NCBI GenBank assembly: GCA_019057475.1
Contig: DXJO01000010.1
Coordinates: 1 to 43,459 of the forward strand
From: Candidatus Thorarchaeota archaeon
Lineage (GTDB): Archaea; Asgardarchaeota; Thorarchaeia; Thorarchaeales; Thorarchaeaceae
Length of the DNA: 43,459 bases
Direction: 5' to 3'
The translations under genes were made by a program, and so were the position numbers. The notes below the pieces were generated by a model. It ran no database searches and had not been told where the DNA came from. It saw nothing but the letters and a program-made list of their open reading frames with translations. Of this stretch, positions 34,447-42,454 are shown in pieces (position 1 is the first letter of the stretch; each line of letters opens with the position of its first letter).

Positions 34447-36123
34447 ATGGCTCAGTCTAAAGGTGTCACAATCTCTGTCAAGGTACCCATCAAATGGGAT
34501 GCGATGACAGAGAGAACACAACAGCGGCTCAGGCAAATTGTGGGCCGGGACACCAGAGCAGTCCGTGCTTTCCTTGGTATTATTGAACAACACGAAGACA
34601 AATTGTTGACAGGTCGTAACAATGGTAGGATACGTGATGGTGAGCTCGACAAGCTCACGATGACCGCAATCAAGGTCAAAGCAGGATTCCTTCAGAGATT
34701 GACAGTCCCGCATGACCTCAAGGCTCAGTTTTCTAGAATGTCGCAGAACGAGCTGACAGAGTGTCGGCAGACTGCAGTTGCACTCTATGAGAGCTACCTC
34801 AAACTTCGCAGGAAGAAAGGAATGAAAGCCTCCCGTCCCTGCAAGATCAACTCGACTCAGAGGATTCCTAGGTGGGTGTTCAATCAGAGGTTCAAGCTCT
34901 TTGAGAAACGCACGACTGTTGCTAGATGGTGGTTGGACTTACGTGATTCTCTTGACTCTGTGCCGGAGGGAAGGAGAGTCCACGACAGGCTCTTGATCCC
35001 CCTGAAGATGTCACCCTTTCATCTCAACCAGATTGATAGAGGGGAAGTTAAGGCACTACAGGTTCTCATTGATCGAAATGGGAAGTGGTGGGTGACCTTT
35101 GCAGTTCGAGTTGACACACCAGAGCCACCAACTGACAGTCTACCTCTGGCTGTGCTTGGAATGGACCTTGGTATCGAAAAGTCTGCATGCACGACCCTTG
35201 TCACTCCCACGAAGGTCAGGGAGACCAGATACTTCGTTCAGAGGGACAAGGTGAAGGTGATCAAGAAGTATGACAGACAGGTGGCAGACCTTCAACATGA
35301 GATGGCATCGAGAAGAAATGACGGACTGCCTTACGACAAGGTTGCAGAGAAACTCAGAAGGCTCCGAACAAAGCGAGAGAACGTTGCACGAGAGTATGAC
35401 CGCGTTCTGGTACGACAGCTTGTGGACTACATCACCGAGCTCTCTGAGAGATACACCCTGTATGTTGCCATTGGTAGACTCAAGAACATCAGGGTCACTG
35501 CACGCAGAGGTAACTTCAGGGGTCGCAGGTTCAGGGGGATGATCCATTCCTGGGCTTTTGCGAGAATCACTGACAACCTCCAGCATGCATTGGCACAGCT
35601 CGGATGGTCTGTTAGTGGAAAGGATTCTCGTTTCCGAGTAGTTCCTGAGAACTGGACCTCTATCATGTGCTGGAAGTGCGGTCGCAAGGGAAGACGCCCC
35701 AGGCAGAACTACTTTGTGTGTCCAACCTGTGGAAACAGGTGCAACGCCGACAAGAACGGAGCCATCAACATCGCCGGACGCCTCATTACGCTCACGGGAT
35801 CACTTCATTCTGTGAGAGGACTAGGCAAGTGGGCTAATGCTGTTTCACGCAGCCAACGCTCACTCCCGAAAACCCGAGGGAAGGTCTCTTCTCAAGGGAG
35901 GTCCTTACTCTCCATGAAGAGTGGTGTATCGCACTCTGGAGAGTCCGCGGCTGTTCACCATGCTCAGACGAGTCTTCTCAGTTTCAGCGATGAATCTGGG
36001 ATGGGTGATAATGACCCCGCCGTGGTAGGAACTGTGAAGACCCTCTCTGTCGCCGGGAGTGATACCCCAGCATCAAGACAGGAGAAGGAAGCCAGGTCTG
36101 TAGGAGGGATACCATCCCGATGA
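34447..36123 (+). CDS. tnpB: TnpB RNA-guided nuclease, Fanzor-like rearranged RuvC site
   Basis: 558 residues. The N-terminal helical/wedge region (1-230) is followed by RuvC-I GMDLGIEK (D240), RuvC-II VAIGRLKNIR, a zinc ribbon CWKCG...CPTCG (C408, C411, C425, C428) and RuvC-III CNADKNGAINIAGR (D435). The RuvC-II glutamate of ordinary TnpB (IEDL) is Gly343 here. A glutamate at 401 in VPENWTS, directly before the zinc ribbon, matches the alternative catalytic Glu of Fanzor proteins and related TnpBs (E-x-x-T-S-x-x-C). The enzyme may therefore be active with a rearranged site; inactive TnpB-derived repressors are the alternative. Residues 445-558 are Ser/Thr-rich without a domain and overlay the predicted omega RNA. 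Divergent from the giant nuclease gene. Confidence 0.9.
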   Translation: MAQSKGVTISVKVPIKWDAMTERTQQRLRQIVGRDTRAVRAFLGIIEQHEDKLLTGRNNGRIRDGELDKLTMTAIKVKAGFLQRLTVPHDLKAQFSRMSQNELTECRQTAVALYESYLKLRRKKGMKASRPCKINSTQRIPRWVFNQRFKLFEKRTTVARWWLDLRDSLDSVPEGRRVHDRLLIPLKMSPFHLNQIDRGEVKALQVLIDRNGKWWVTFAVRVDTPEPPTDSLPLAVLGMDLGIEKSACTTLVTPTKVRETRYFVQRDKVKVIKKYDRQVADLQHEMASRRNDGLPYDKVAEKLRRLRTKRENVAREYDRVLVRQLVDYITELSERYTLYVAIGRLKNIRVTARRGNFRGRRFRGMIHSWAFARITDNLQHALAQLGWSVSGKDSRFRVVPENWTSIMCWKCGRKGRRPRQNYFVCPTCGNRCNADKNGAINIAGRLITLTGSLHSVRGLGKWANAVSRSQRSLPKTRGKVSSQGRSLLSMKSGVSHSGESAAVHHAQTSLLSFSDESGMGDNDPAVVGTVKTLSVAGSDTPASRQEKEARSVGGIPSR

Positions 36124-36211
36124 TGATAGACAAAGCCCCTGCTGACTCCAGACTCCGCCGGAGTGTGGAGGATGGCGACATCTGGCAGGGGAAGGGTGGA
36201 ACACAGGAGTC
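35900..36211 (+). ncRNA. Predicted omega RNA (TnpB guide RNA scaffold) with 3' guide
   Basis: Several strong stems lie across the tnpB 3' end. Hairpin 35908-35943: CTCTCCA/TGGAGAG outer and GAGTG/CACTC inner. Hairpin around 36106-36118: GGGAT-ACC-ATCCC, flanked by GTCT/AGAC. A closed three-way junction at 36136-36191: outer stem CCCCTGC/GCAGGGG, arm one CTCCA-G-ACTCC with a GCC loop and GGAGT-G-TGGAG, arm two GATG-GCGA-CATC with a GNRA loop. In TnpB systems the guide follows the scaffold directly, which here would be the bases after 36191 (starting AAGGGTGGAACACAGG). The 5' end is a guess. Confidence 0.65.
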
Positions 36212-36324
36212 TCTTACAGTTGAGTGTCACTCACATGAAATGTAAGAAACGGGTAATAATACAATGAGTGATATAATCGTGGGTCAATCTGTTCACCGAT
36301 TTGGCCAACGCAATGGTGTAGATA

Positions 36325-36897
36325 TTGGATAATCCGCAGATACGTGCTCTTCTTGAGATTAGAAAGGACTTGGAGGACCAACTGGAAGAGTTCAGAAGAA
36401 GAGTTGGAAAGATTGAGGAGATGATTGATGAGCTCGATTCAGTCATTGGCATGGGTAGCTTCTCCTCAGCCGACGCAGTTCTTGGAGAGAAAGACACCGC
36501 GGCCAAAGACGCGACCGAGGCTGCGGCTGATGACGTGCCTGAGGAGCCAAATACAATCGTAGTGTTGAACAAAGCTCGCGATCTCGAATTGGGTACGATG
36601 GAAATCATTGGTCCAGATGTTACGATTCTTCCGGCAGAGCACGCGCTGTACGATATCAAGCGGGGCGCCTTCGCTCGATTTTTTGTTGAGCGGATTCTGG
36701 GACAGTTTCAGAGAGAAGATAGACAGAAAGTCGAGAATGGCGAGCTCGAGTGGAGCGAGACATTTGAGTTCGAAGTTCACGCTGAGGATGGCATCCTTCT
36801 TCAGCTGGTCATAAAGAACTTCGGTTCAAGCAGTAGGCTTGAGGAGATACAGCGAACTCTTCGATGGGCTCTTGAGAAAACCTATCGTGCTAGATGA
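36325..36897 (+). CDS. Coiled-coil protein of unknown function
   Basis: 190 residues from a TTG at 36325; an in-frame TAG lies two codons upstream, so no earlier start exists. Residues 1-45 are a heptad coiled coil (IRALLEIRKDLEDQLEEFRRRVGKIEEMIDELDSV), residues 48-75 an Ala/Asp-rich linker, and residues 75-190 an alpha/beta domain (TIVVLNKARDLELGTMEIIGPDVTILPAE; ETFEFEVHAEDGILLQLVIKNF). Soluble and acidic. No family recognised. Same strand as the next gene, 107 bases apart, so possibly co-regulated. Confidence 0.82.
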   Translation: MDNPQIRALLEIRKDLEDQLEEFRRRVGKIEEMIDELDSVIGMGSFSSADAVLGEKDTAAKDATEAAADDVPEEPNTIVVLNKARDLELGTMEIIGPDVTILPAEHALYDIKRGAFARFFVERILGQFQREDRQKVENGELEWSETFEFEVHAEDGILLQLVIKNFGSSSRLEEIQRTLRWALEKTYRAR

Positions 36898-37004
36898 GGA
36901 TAAGGAAATCGCGCGAAAGCAACTCACCTCTGCTTCTTTAGCAAAAGAATATAACCCAACTCAATACTCATTTTCTCTACGGTCCAATTGAGCTTCTTCA
37001 CGGA

Positions 37005-37640
37005 GTGCACGAAACAGTGTCCCGCAGCGATGACGTAAGCCTCGTGGTCAATCCACAGATTGTTGTGAACCTTGTAATGGATGCACACGAATTCTTCTCA
37101 GAACACAAGGTTGACGAGCGATACGAATCAATGGCACTTGATCTTGTAAGGCGATATGTTTCCCAAGAGGGTATGCCGCGTGAGGTTGGTCCCTTCTTTG
37201 GGGCTGCTCTTTTCTTGGTGACACGTCATCCCTGGAGTCATCCCAACCCGCTGACTAAGACGGAGTTTTCAGCGAAGCTCCGGATGAAGGAGTCAAGCCT
37301 TGATTGGTACACTGAGAGCATAATCGAGAAGTTAGGTTTCGCCATTCTATACGACAAGAGTCAGCTTCCATTCTACGTCGATTCTCAGGGGACCATTGCA
37401 AGTGTCGTTAACTCTGTCGTAAGAACCACTGTGGGTGAGGAGGTCGTGCGCAGCATTGTTAGAGGCAGTGTTGTTTCTCCCAATGCGCTAGCTGAGCGAA
37501 TCGTTGACAGCCTCTGCAGTGTTGTGAAGATTATACCCGCCGCGTTCGAACAGGAATTACATAATCTTGTTCAACGGAAGATTGAGGATGAGAGCAAGCG
37601 ACTGCTCACCGAACTGGGCGGCCGATCAGCCAACACCTAG
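37005..37640 (+). CDS. Hypothetical helical protein, possibly cyclin-like fold
   Basis: 211 residues from a GTG; GTG/ATG codons a little further in are alternative starts. Almost entirely helical. The block GPFFGAALFLVTRHPWSHPNPLTKTEFSAKLRMKESSLDWYTESIIEKLGF resembles a TFB/cyclin-repeat arrangement (helix, PLT-x-x-E-F-A, helix with S-x-x-x-x-W/Y). That is a weak pattern match only. A TATA-like AATATAAC (36948-36955) suits a short leader. The stop overlaps the convergent DUF211 gene by 4 bases. Confidence 0.75.
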   Translation: MHETVSRSDDVSLVVNPQIVVNLVMDAHEFFSEHKVDERYESMALDLVRRYVSQEGMPREVGPFFGAALFLVTRHPWSHPNPLTKTEFSAKLRMKESSLDWYTESIIEKLGFAILYDKSQLPFYVDSQGTIASVVNSVVRTTVGEEVVRSIVRGSVVSPNALAERIVDSLCSVVKIIPAAFEQELHNLVQRKIEDESKRLLTELGGRSANT

Positions 37641-37939
37641 GTATTCTCTGGTTGCAGTGCCACTTCCTCAACAAACCGTTTGCCTGCCACTACTTGGTCG
37701 ATGGAGTGAATGACTGCACCTGCCTGCTCCAATATCTCCTTGATCACATCAAAACGGAGGTCGTCCCCCTCGATAGTGATTGCAATCGACTCGGTGCTCT
37801 GGTCAACTTCCTTCAACGATATATTCACACCCAAGACAGATTCGTCGCTAGCGACCATTATGGCCAAGTCTGTTAGTCTAGGTGTATGTGGTTTCAAAAC
37901 GTCAAGAACAATTCTTCTAATTCCAAATGCATGAGGCAA
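37637..37939 (-). CDS. DUF211 family protein
   Basis: 100 residues matching the archaeal DUF211 family: IRRIVLDVLKPHTPRLTDLA start, VLGVNISLKEVDQSTESIAITIEGDDL and the conserved GAVIHSIDQVVAGK end. The fold is ferredoxin-like. Function not established; metal or small-ligand binding has been suggested for the family. Confidence 0.93.
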   Translation of the reverse strand: MPHAFGIRRIVLDVLKPHTPRLTDLAIMVASDESVLGVNISLKEVDQSTESIAITIEGDDLRFDVIKEILEQAGAVIHSIDQVVAGKRFVEEVALQPENT

Positions 37940-38100
37940 TTAGTTTTCTACCCCGCTAATGACCCTCGGGTCATGATTGTATGTCAAGCCGTTGCTAAGG
38001 AGTTGTTAAACCTTGCGAAGTCGGTCAATGTGTCATTTGTCTGAACACGTACATCGAGAAAAGCGCTAAATGGGGTTCGAGGGTGATGAACGCCCGAATG

Positions 38101-38108
38101 CTTATAAT
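38101..38108 (+). promoter_or_regulatory. TATA box for the 38.1-38.5 kb transcript
   Basis: CTTATAAT is centred about 25 bases before the ATG at 38129, so the mRNA should begin at that ATG. Confidence 0.55.
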
Positions 38109-38128
38109 GCAGATGAGAGAATAAACAT

Positions 38129-38185
38129 ATGAGCCTCATCCAAGGCTTACGCCGGGAACCCTTTCAGGAAGGGACATTGATTTGA
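38129..38185 (+). CDS. Possible 18-codon leader ORF
   Basis: From the predicted transcript 5' end an ATG opens MSLIQGLRREPFQEGTLI and stops at TGA (38183-38185). That stop overlaps the TTG start of the next gene (TTGA). The arrangement would couple translation of the downstream gene to the leader, although the Shine-Dalgarno AGGAAGGG at 38166-38173 could also act alone. It may be a chance frame. Confidence 0.3.
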   Translation: MSLIQGLRREPFQEGTLI

Positions 38186-38496
38186 AACAGGTCCGACTCA
38201 CAGATACAGCAGGAGACAAGGTGAAGAGTAAGAAGACCTCTGCAGCCCGTGCGGGTTCTGTTGAGCCGACACGTCTTCTTGATTTCGACCTAACAGGCAT
38301 AACGAACGAGTCGCTCTGGCCTATCCTTGTTGAAACTGCAAGAAGAAGTCCATTGTACGCAAACCTATCTGGCTATATACGGGAAGAAGTTCTGCCAAAA
38401 GAACCCGAGGTTAGCGTTAGGGAGCTCGCAAGCAGGCTCTCCATCTCAGTGGGCGAAGCACTTGTTATTCTATATGACATTCATAAGCGAGCCTAG
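38182..38496 (+). CDS. Hypothetical protein with predicted C-terminal HTH
   Basis: 104 residues from a TTG preceded by AGGAAGGG at 8-base spacing. The first 35 residues are basic and disordered; then LLDFDLTGITNESLWPILVETARRSPLYANLSGYIREEVLP, and a C-terminal helix-turn-helix pattern (VSVRELASRLSISVGEALVILYDI). It lies 79 bases before hypD on the same strand, so a regulator or partner of hypD is conceivable but unproven. Confidence 0.75.
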   Translation: MKQVRLTDTAGDKVKSKKTSAARAGSVEPTRLLDFDLTGITNESLWPILVETARRSPLYANLSGYIREEVLPKEPEVSVRELASRLSISVGEALVILYDIHKRA

Positions 38497-38575
38497 TTGG
38501 TTCCTTTGGTCTTTTATCCGGTAGCATCTTTCTTTTATCCGACTTCATTGCCACCTGTCAATGGACTGACATCAG

Positions 38576-39655
38576 ATGTTCAACCAGAATGAGTTCCGCA
38601 ATGCCAAGTACGCAAAGGTCTTGTCAAATGAAATTTGTCGTCTCAACGACGGCAGGCAGACAAGAATAGTCCACGTTTGTGGGACCCACGAGCATACAAT
38701 CAGTCATAGCGGGATCAGGTCGCTCTTGCCCCGGGAGATTGACCTCGTAGCTGGCCCTGGCTGTCCCGTGTGTGTCAGTGCGGCAGAGGACATTGACATG
38801 GCCATTGAACTGGTCCGCAAAGGTCACATCATCGTTTCGTTTGGAGATATGATTCGCGTTCCTTCAACCTCATCATCTCTTGGTAAGGAGCGCGTGAGGG
38901 GCGGCGATATACGTGTGGTCTATGGCCCAAACGAAGCCATAGAGGTCGCAAGAAAGAATCCCGATAAAGAGATAGTGTTCGTAGGTGTGGGCTTTGAAAC
39001 TACCGCTCCAGCAATGGCCGTAGAACTGTTGAAAGGACCGCCGGAGAACTTCTCCATCCTCACATCATTGAAGCTAGTTCCTCCTGCCATGGAAATTCTG
39101 ATGAATCAGGATGGGTTTAGTGTGGATGGCTTCATCACGCCGGGTCACGTTTCAGTGATAATTGGCACGAACGCCTACGGATCGATAGCAGAGAAGTACA
39201 AAGTGCCGTGTGTCGCAGCTGGCTTCGAGCCGCTCGATGTTCTGGAGTCTATCAGAATGATACTCCTACAGATTGAGGAAGGTCGTGCCGAATCAGAGAA
39301 TGAATACACACGCGTGGTTCGTCCTGAGGGTAATCTTGCTGCTCAGAAGGTGTTGGAGGATACTTTCAGAATTGATGCCGCCCCATGGAGGGGTCTTGGT
39401 GTCATAGCGCACTCTGGCTATTTTCCACGTGCTGAACTTGCTGCTCATGATGCTCGCGAAAAGTTCGAATTTCCACCCCTCGATTCAGTGGACATACTCC
39501 CGGGATGTATCTGTCATAAAGTCGTGATTGGGATTGCAGATCCCATGGAGTGCCCGCTGTTCGGGAAACGATGCGTACCCGAGAATCCATATGGTCCTTG
39601 TATGGTTGGTTATGAGGGCACTTGCAGAATTAGGCATGAAAGCAAATTCGACTAA
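38576..39655 (+). CDS. hypD: [NiFe]-hydrogenase maturation factor HypD
   Basis: 359 residues. HypD holds the Fe(CN)2CO unit with HypC while the hydrogenase active site is built. Conserved motifs: CGTHEH (Cys35), the thioredoxin-like GPGCPVC, GFETTAPA, FITPGHVSVIIG, and a C-terminal [4Fe-4S] site (GCICHKV...CPLFGKRCVPENPYGPCMV...GTCRI). ATG start. It implies that the organism makes a [NiFe] hydrogenase; no hydrogenase genes or other hyp genes lie in the window. Confidence 0.97.
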   Translation: MFNQNEFRNAKYAKVLSNEICRLNDGRQTRIVHVCGTHEHTISHSGIRSLLPREIDLVAGPGCPVCVSAAEDIDMAIELVRKGHIIVSFGDMIRVPSTSSSLGKERVRGGDIRVVYGPNEAIEVARKNPDKEIVFVGVGFETTAPAMAVELLKGPPENFSILTSLKLVPPAMEILMNQDGFSVDGFITPGHVSVIIGTNAYGSIAEKYKVPCVAAGFEPLDVLESIRMILLQIEEGRAESENEYTRVVRPEGNLAAQKVLEDTFRIDAAPWRGLGVIAHSGYFPRAELAAHDAREKFEFPPLDSVDILPGCICHKVVIGIADPMECPLFGKRCVPENPYGPCMVGYEGTCRIRHESKFD

Positions 39656-40290
39656 GTTCTACGTGCATGTTCCCTTTCGAGCTTTCTGAGGTCTTGCTCG
39701 GAGTTGATGTTGACGAAAGTATCCAAGTTAGGGTCAAACATCTTCAACACCTCGGTGGAGATATGCATTACATTATGCAGTGAGTTGAGTAGGTCACTCA
39801 TCCTGTGCTTTTGTTTAGCAATTACTTCGAGTCCGCGACCGTAGGCGTGCTCTGCGAGATACGTAGCATGCAGGGGCTCTATGTAGCCTGAAGGCCATGA
39901 TGGAACGACTGCGCCATATCCTGAACCAAGGTCAGCGATTGATCGAAGCAGAGGAATGCTTGCCAGAGGTGTGTCGACTGGTAAGAGCATTACGTACTCG
40001 GTAGTAGAATACTCGAATGCGGTCACTGCTCCCGTGAGAGCGCATCTAACACTGTCCTCTGGGTCAACGACAATGTTTTCTCCTGTAACCACTGCGCCTA
40101 TGGCTTCTTTCTGTATTTCGTTGGAAACAACAATATGGATTTCTGAGGACAGATGCTTAGCAACCTCAATCATATGAGTCACAAGAGGGCGATCACGGAA
40201 CTTGGCCAATGCTTTCTCTGACCCAAACCGCCCTGAGGTTCCTCCCGCGAGTATCGCAACAGTTAGAATCTTCTCACTCATGATTGTCAT
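39652..40290 (-). CDS. mobA: Molybdenum cofactor guanylyltransferase MobA-like
   Basis: 212 residues. N-terminal nucleotidyltransferase motif LAGGTSGRFGSEKALAKFRDRPL (GTP binding), VDPEDSVRCALTGAVTAF, a metal-binding LLPVDTPLASIPLL and the PSWPSGYIEPLHATY segment of MobA. It would attach GMP to molybdopterin for Mo/W enzymes; other MobA-like NTP transferases cannot be fully excluded. ATG at 40290 or, after GGGC, at 40281. It lies 42 bases downstream of hdrA on the same strand and overlaps the hypD stop by 4 bases, convergent. Confidence 0.9.
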   Translation of the reverse strand: MTIMSEKILTVAILAGGTSGRFGSEKALAKFRDRPLVTHMIEVAKHLSSEIHIVVSNEIQKEAIGAVVTGENIVVDPEDSVRCALTGAVTAFEYSTTEYVMLLPVDTPLASIPLLRSIADLGSGYGAVVPSWPSGYIEPLHATYLAEHAYGRGLEVIAKQKHRMSDLLNSLHNVMHISTEVLKMFDPNLDTFVNINSEQDLRKLEREHARRT

Positions 40291-40332
40291 GCCCTCTGAT
40301 AGATGCCAGCTGGCCTGTTCTGCTTCTTGAGG

Positions 40333-42297
40333 TCACTCGTGAGCAGAGAGATACTCCTCGATCATTGCCGAAATCTGCCCATCTGTGTAGTGCTGTGAAG
40401 TTATCGCACCGCTAGGACAGGTGGACGTACAGGTTCCGCACCCCTTGCACAGGGCAGCGTTGATCTCTGCACGGTCACGGTCATTCATTGTAATGGCATT
40501 GTATGGGCAAATGGAAATGCATACTGAGCAACCAGAACATTTGTCCTCATCTACAACGGAGTAGTAAGGCTCGATAGTGATCTTGCCCTTGCCCATAAGT
40601 CCCATTGCACCAGACGCGGCGGCTTTCGCCTGAGCCACTGCATCTGGGATGTCCTTTGGACCCTGAGCCATTCCCGCCACGAAAATACCGTCATTGAACG
40701 AATCCACGGGCCTGAGCTTGGGGTGTGCTTCCATCAGAAAACCATCTGGTGACTGGCTCAAGCCAAGAACACGTATGATATCTTTTGATCCACGGGGGGC
40801 TACCACTCCAGTTGATAGCACAACAAGGTCCACATAACTAATCTTGATTGGCTTGCCCAGAAGCGTGTCTTCTCCTCTTACGGTGAGGAGGTGCGTTTCA
40901 CTGTCCTCCAGAAGCTCGCCCACTCGACCTCTGATGAACGAAACTCCAGCAGTAGCGGTGGACTCGTAAAATTCTTCGTAGCCCTTCCCGAACGTCCTGA
41001 GGTCAATGTAGAATATGTAGATATCAGCACCTGTCTTGTCTCTAATCATTCTAGCCTGTTTGATAGCTGTCATGCAGCATATGCGCGAGCAGTACTTGTT
41101 CGTGCGCTCATCTCGGCTTCCCACGCACTGGATGTACACGATTCTCTTTGCTTCCTTCAAATCGTGCGGTCGCACCACATGACCCTGGGTTGGGCCCGCT
41201 GAGCTCAGCATTCTTTCAACCTCACCGAGATTAACGACATTCGGGAAAATGCTGTAGCCATATTCTTCCTTCTGGGTTGCATCGAATATCTCAAAACCGG
41301 TAGCGACGATGATTGTGCCGACCTCAATATTGATTATCTTCTCTTGGTCATCGTAATCGATTGCGCCAGCCTCGCATGCCAATTTGCATTTGCCGCAACG
41401 CACAGCGTCGACACCTAAGCAGTTCTCCATGTCAAGAAGGTATGCTGATGGCACTGCTTGAGCGAACGGGACATAGATTGCTTTCCGGAATGAGAGATTA
41501 GCCTCGAACTCAGCTGGAACGTCCACTGGACAGACGAGTGAACAGTCACCACAAGACGTACAGGTTTCCAAGTCAACAAACCGCGGCCTCTGTCGAATCG
41601 TCACCTTGAAATTACCAACGAAGCCGTCGACTTTATCGACCTCGGCCATGGTTATCAATTCAATATTCGGATGCGCTCCCACCTCAGCCATTCGCGGTGT
41701 GAGAATGCACGAGGAACAATCTAAGGTTGGAAAGGTCTTGTCCCACTGAGCCATGTGCCCGCCGATGGTAGGTTTCTTCTCAACCATATAGACCTTGAAG
41801 CCTGCATCCCCGAGGTCCAGAGCTGCGGATATGCCTGCTATTCCTGCACCGACGATGAGTGTAGCTTTCAGGATCGGCACCTCAGATTCCTCCAGAGGCT
41901 CGAGGAGCTTTGCTCGTGCAACAGACATTCGTACCAGGTCTATTGCCTTCTCCGTAGCAGCTTCGTGGTCGTCCGAGTGAATCCAGCTACAATGTTCACG
42001 AATGTTAGCCTGTTCGAAAACATACGGTGATAGGCCCGCATCGCGCATGGCATTCCTGAAAGTGGTTTCGTGCATCCTTGGTGAGCAAGCTGCAATGACA
42101 ATTCCATCAAGACGGAGTTCCTTTATCTTATCCTTGAGTATCTGTTGTCCTGGTTTGGAGCAGACATACTTGTAGTCTTCTACGTGTGCCACTCCATCGA
42201 GACCTTTGACAGCTTCCATGACGCGGTCAATATCCACTACACCAGCGATATTTGATCCACAATGACAGATGAATACGCCAATCCTTCTCTCGGGCAT
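40333..42297 (-). CDS. hdrA: Heterodisulfide reductase subunit A (HdrA)
   Basis: 654 residues, full-length HdrA. N-terminal domain with CHCGSN; FAD site GAGIAG (about 150-155) followed by YMVEKKPTIGGHMAQWDKTFP; the Cys cluster DCSSC (about 193-197). Ferredoxin clusters: CTSCGDCSLVCP (246-257), CGKCKLAC (301-308), CSGCSVCISICP (587-598) and CKGCGTCTSTCP (617-628). HdrA bifurcates electrons between ferredoxin and a disulfide or other acceptor when joined by HdrBC and a hydrogenase or formate dehydrogenase. No hdrB, hdrC or mvhD is adjacent. Confidence 0.97.
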   Translation of the reverse strand: MPERRIGVFICHCGSNIAGVVDIDRVMEAVKGLDGVAHVEDYKYVCSKPGQQILKDKIKELRLDGIVIAACSPRMHETTFRNAMRDAGLSPYVFEQANIREHCSWIHSDDHEAATEKAIDLVRMSVARAKLLEPLEESEVPILKATLIVGAGIAGISAALDLGDAGFKVYMVEKKPTIGGHMAQWDKTFPTLDCSSCILTPRMAEVGAHPNIELITMAEVDKVDGFVGNFKVTIRQRPRFVDLETCTSCGDCSLVCPVDVPAEFEANLSFRKAIYVPFAQAVPSAYLLDMENCLGVDAVRCGKCKLACEAGAIDYDDQEKIINIEVGTIIVATGFEIFDATQKEEYGYSIFPNVVNLGEVERMLSSAGPTQGHVVRPHDLKEAKRIVYIQCVGSRDERTNKYCSRICCMTAIKQARMIRDKTGADIYIFYIDLRTFGKGYEEFYESTATAGVSFIRGRVGELLEDSETHLLTVRGEDTLLGKPIKISYVDLVVLSTGVVAPRGSKDIIRVLGLSQSPDGFLMEAHPKLRPVDSFNDGIFVAGMAQGPKDIPDAVAQAKAAASGAMGLMGKGKITIEPYYSVVDEDKCSGCSVCISICPYNAITMNDRDRAEINAALCKGCGTCTSTCPSGAITSQHYTDGQISAMIEEYLSAHE

Positions 42298-42454
42298 TCT
42301 TTTCTCCTCGTGCGCCGCGCTTTGTCTTGGGGGCTGTGAGACTGGGCTCTCTCCAGCGTTTTCGAAAGGCCTAATAAAGGATTGCGGGTTGCGGAATGCA
42401 ACCCCAGCTTGCGATTCCCAAAATCAAATATGCACTCTTGTCCTGTTTCAAAGA

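Larger units (their letters stand above)
34340..36195 (+). mobile_element. Probable IS200/IS605- or IS607-like element carrying only tnpB
   Basis: The unit consists of left-end hairpins (34357-34418), tnpB, and the terminal structured RNA segment ending near 36191. No tyrosine (TnpA/Y1) or serine (IS607) transposase gene is nearby, so it would be a non-autonomous element or a domesticated tnpB locus. The exact boundaries are not visible; I see no target-site duplication, as expected for the family. Confidence 0.5.

Noticed and set aside
34447-36123. TnpB as a plainly inactive (nuclease-dead) protein because the RuvC-II Glu is missing
   Set aside because: Glu401 in the E-x-x-T-S-x-x-C context offers the known alternative catalytic residue, so inactivity cannot be asserted.
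34200-36250. CRISPR array next to the TnpB/RecB-like genes
   Set aside because: I looked for regularly spaced direct repeats; only a repeated TTATATAGG word and hairpins are present, with no repeat-spacer pattern.
34200-36330. Companion transposase (Y1 TnpA or serine recombinase)
   Set aside because: No frame on either strand near tnpB encodes an HUH motif or a serine recombinase domain.
42269-42454. 62-residue N-terminal extension of the ICMT-like protein
   Set aside because: It overlaps the hdrA start, lacks membrane-protein character and precedes a better-placed ATG with a promoter box.
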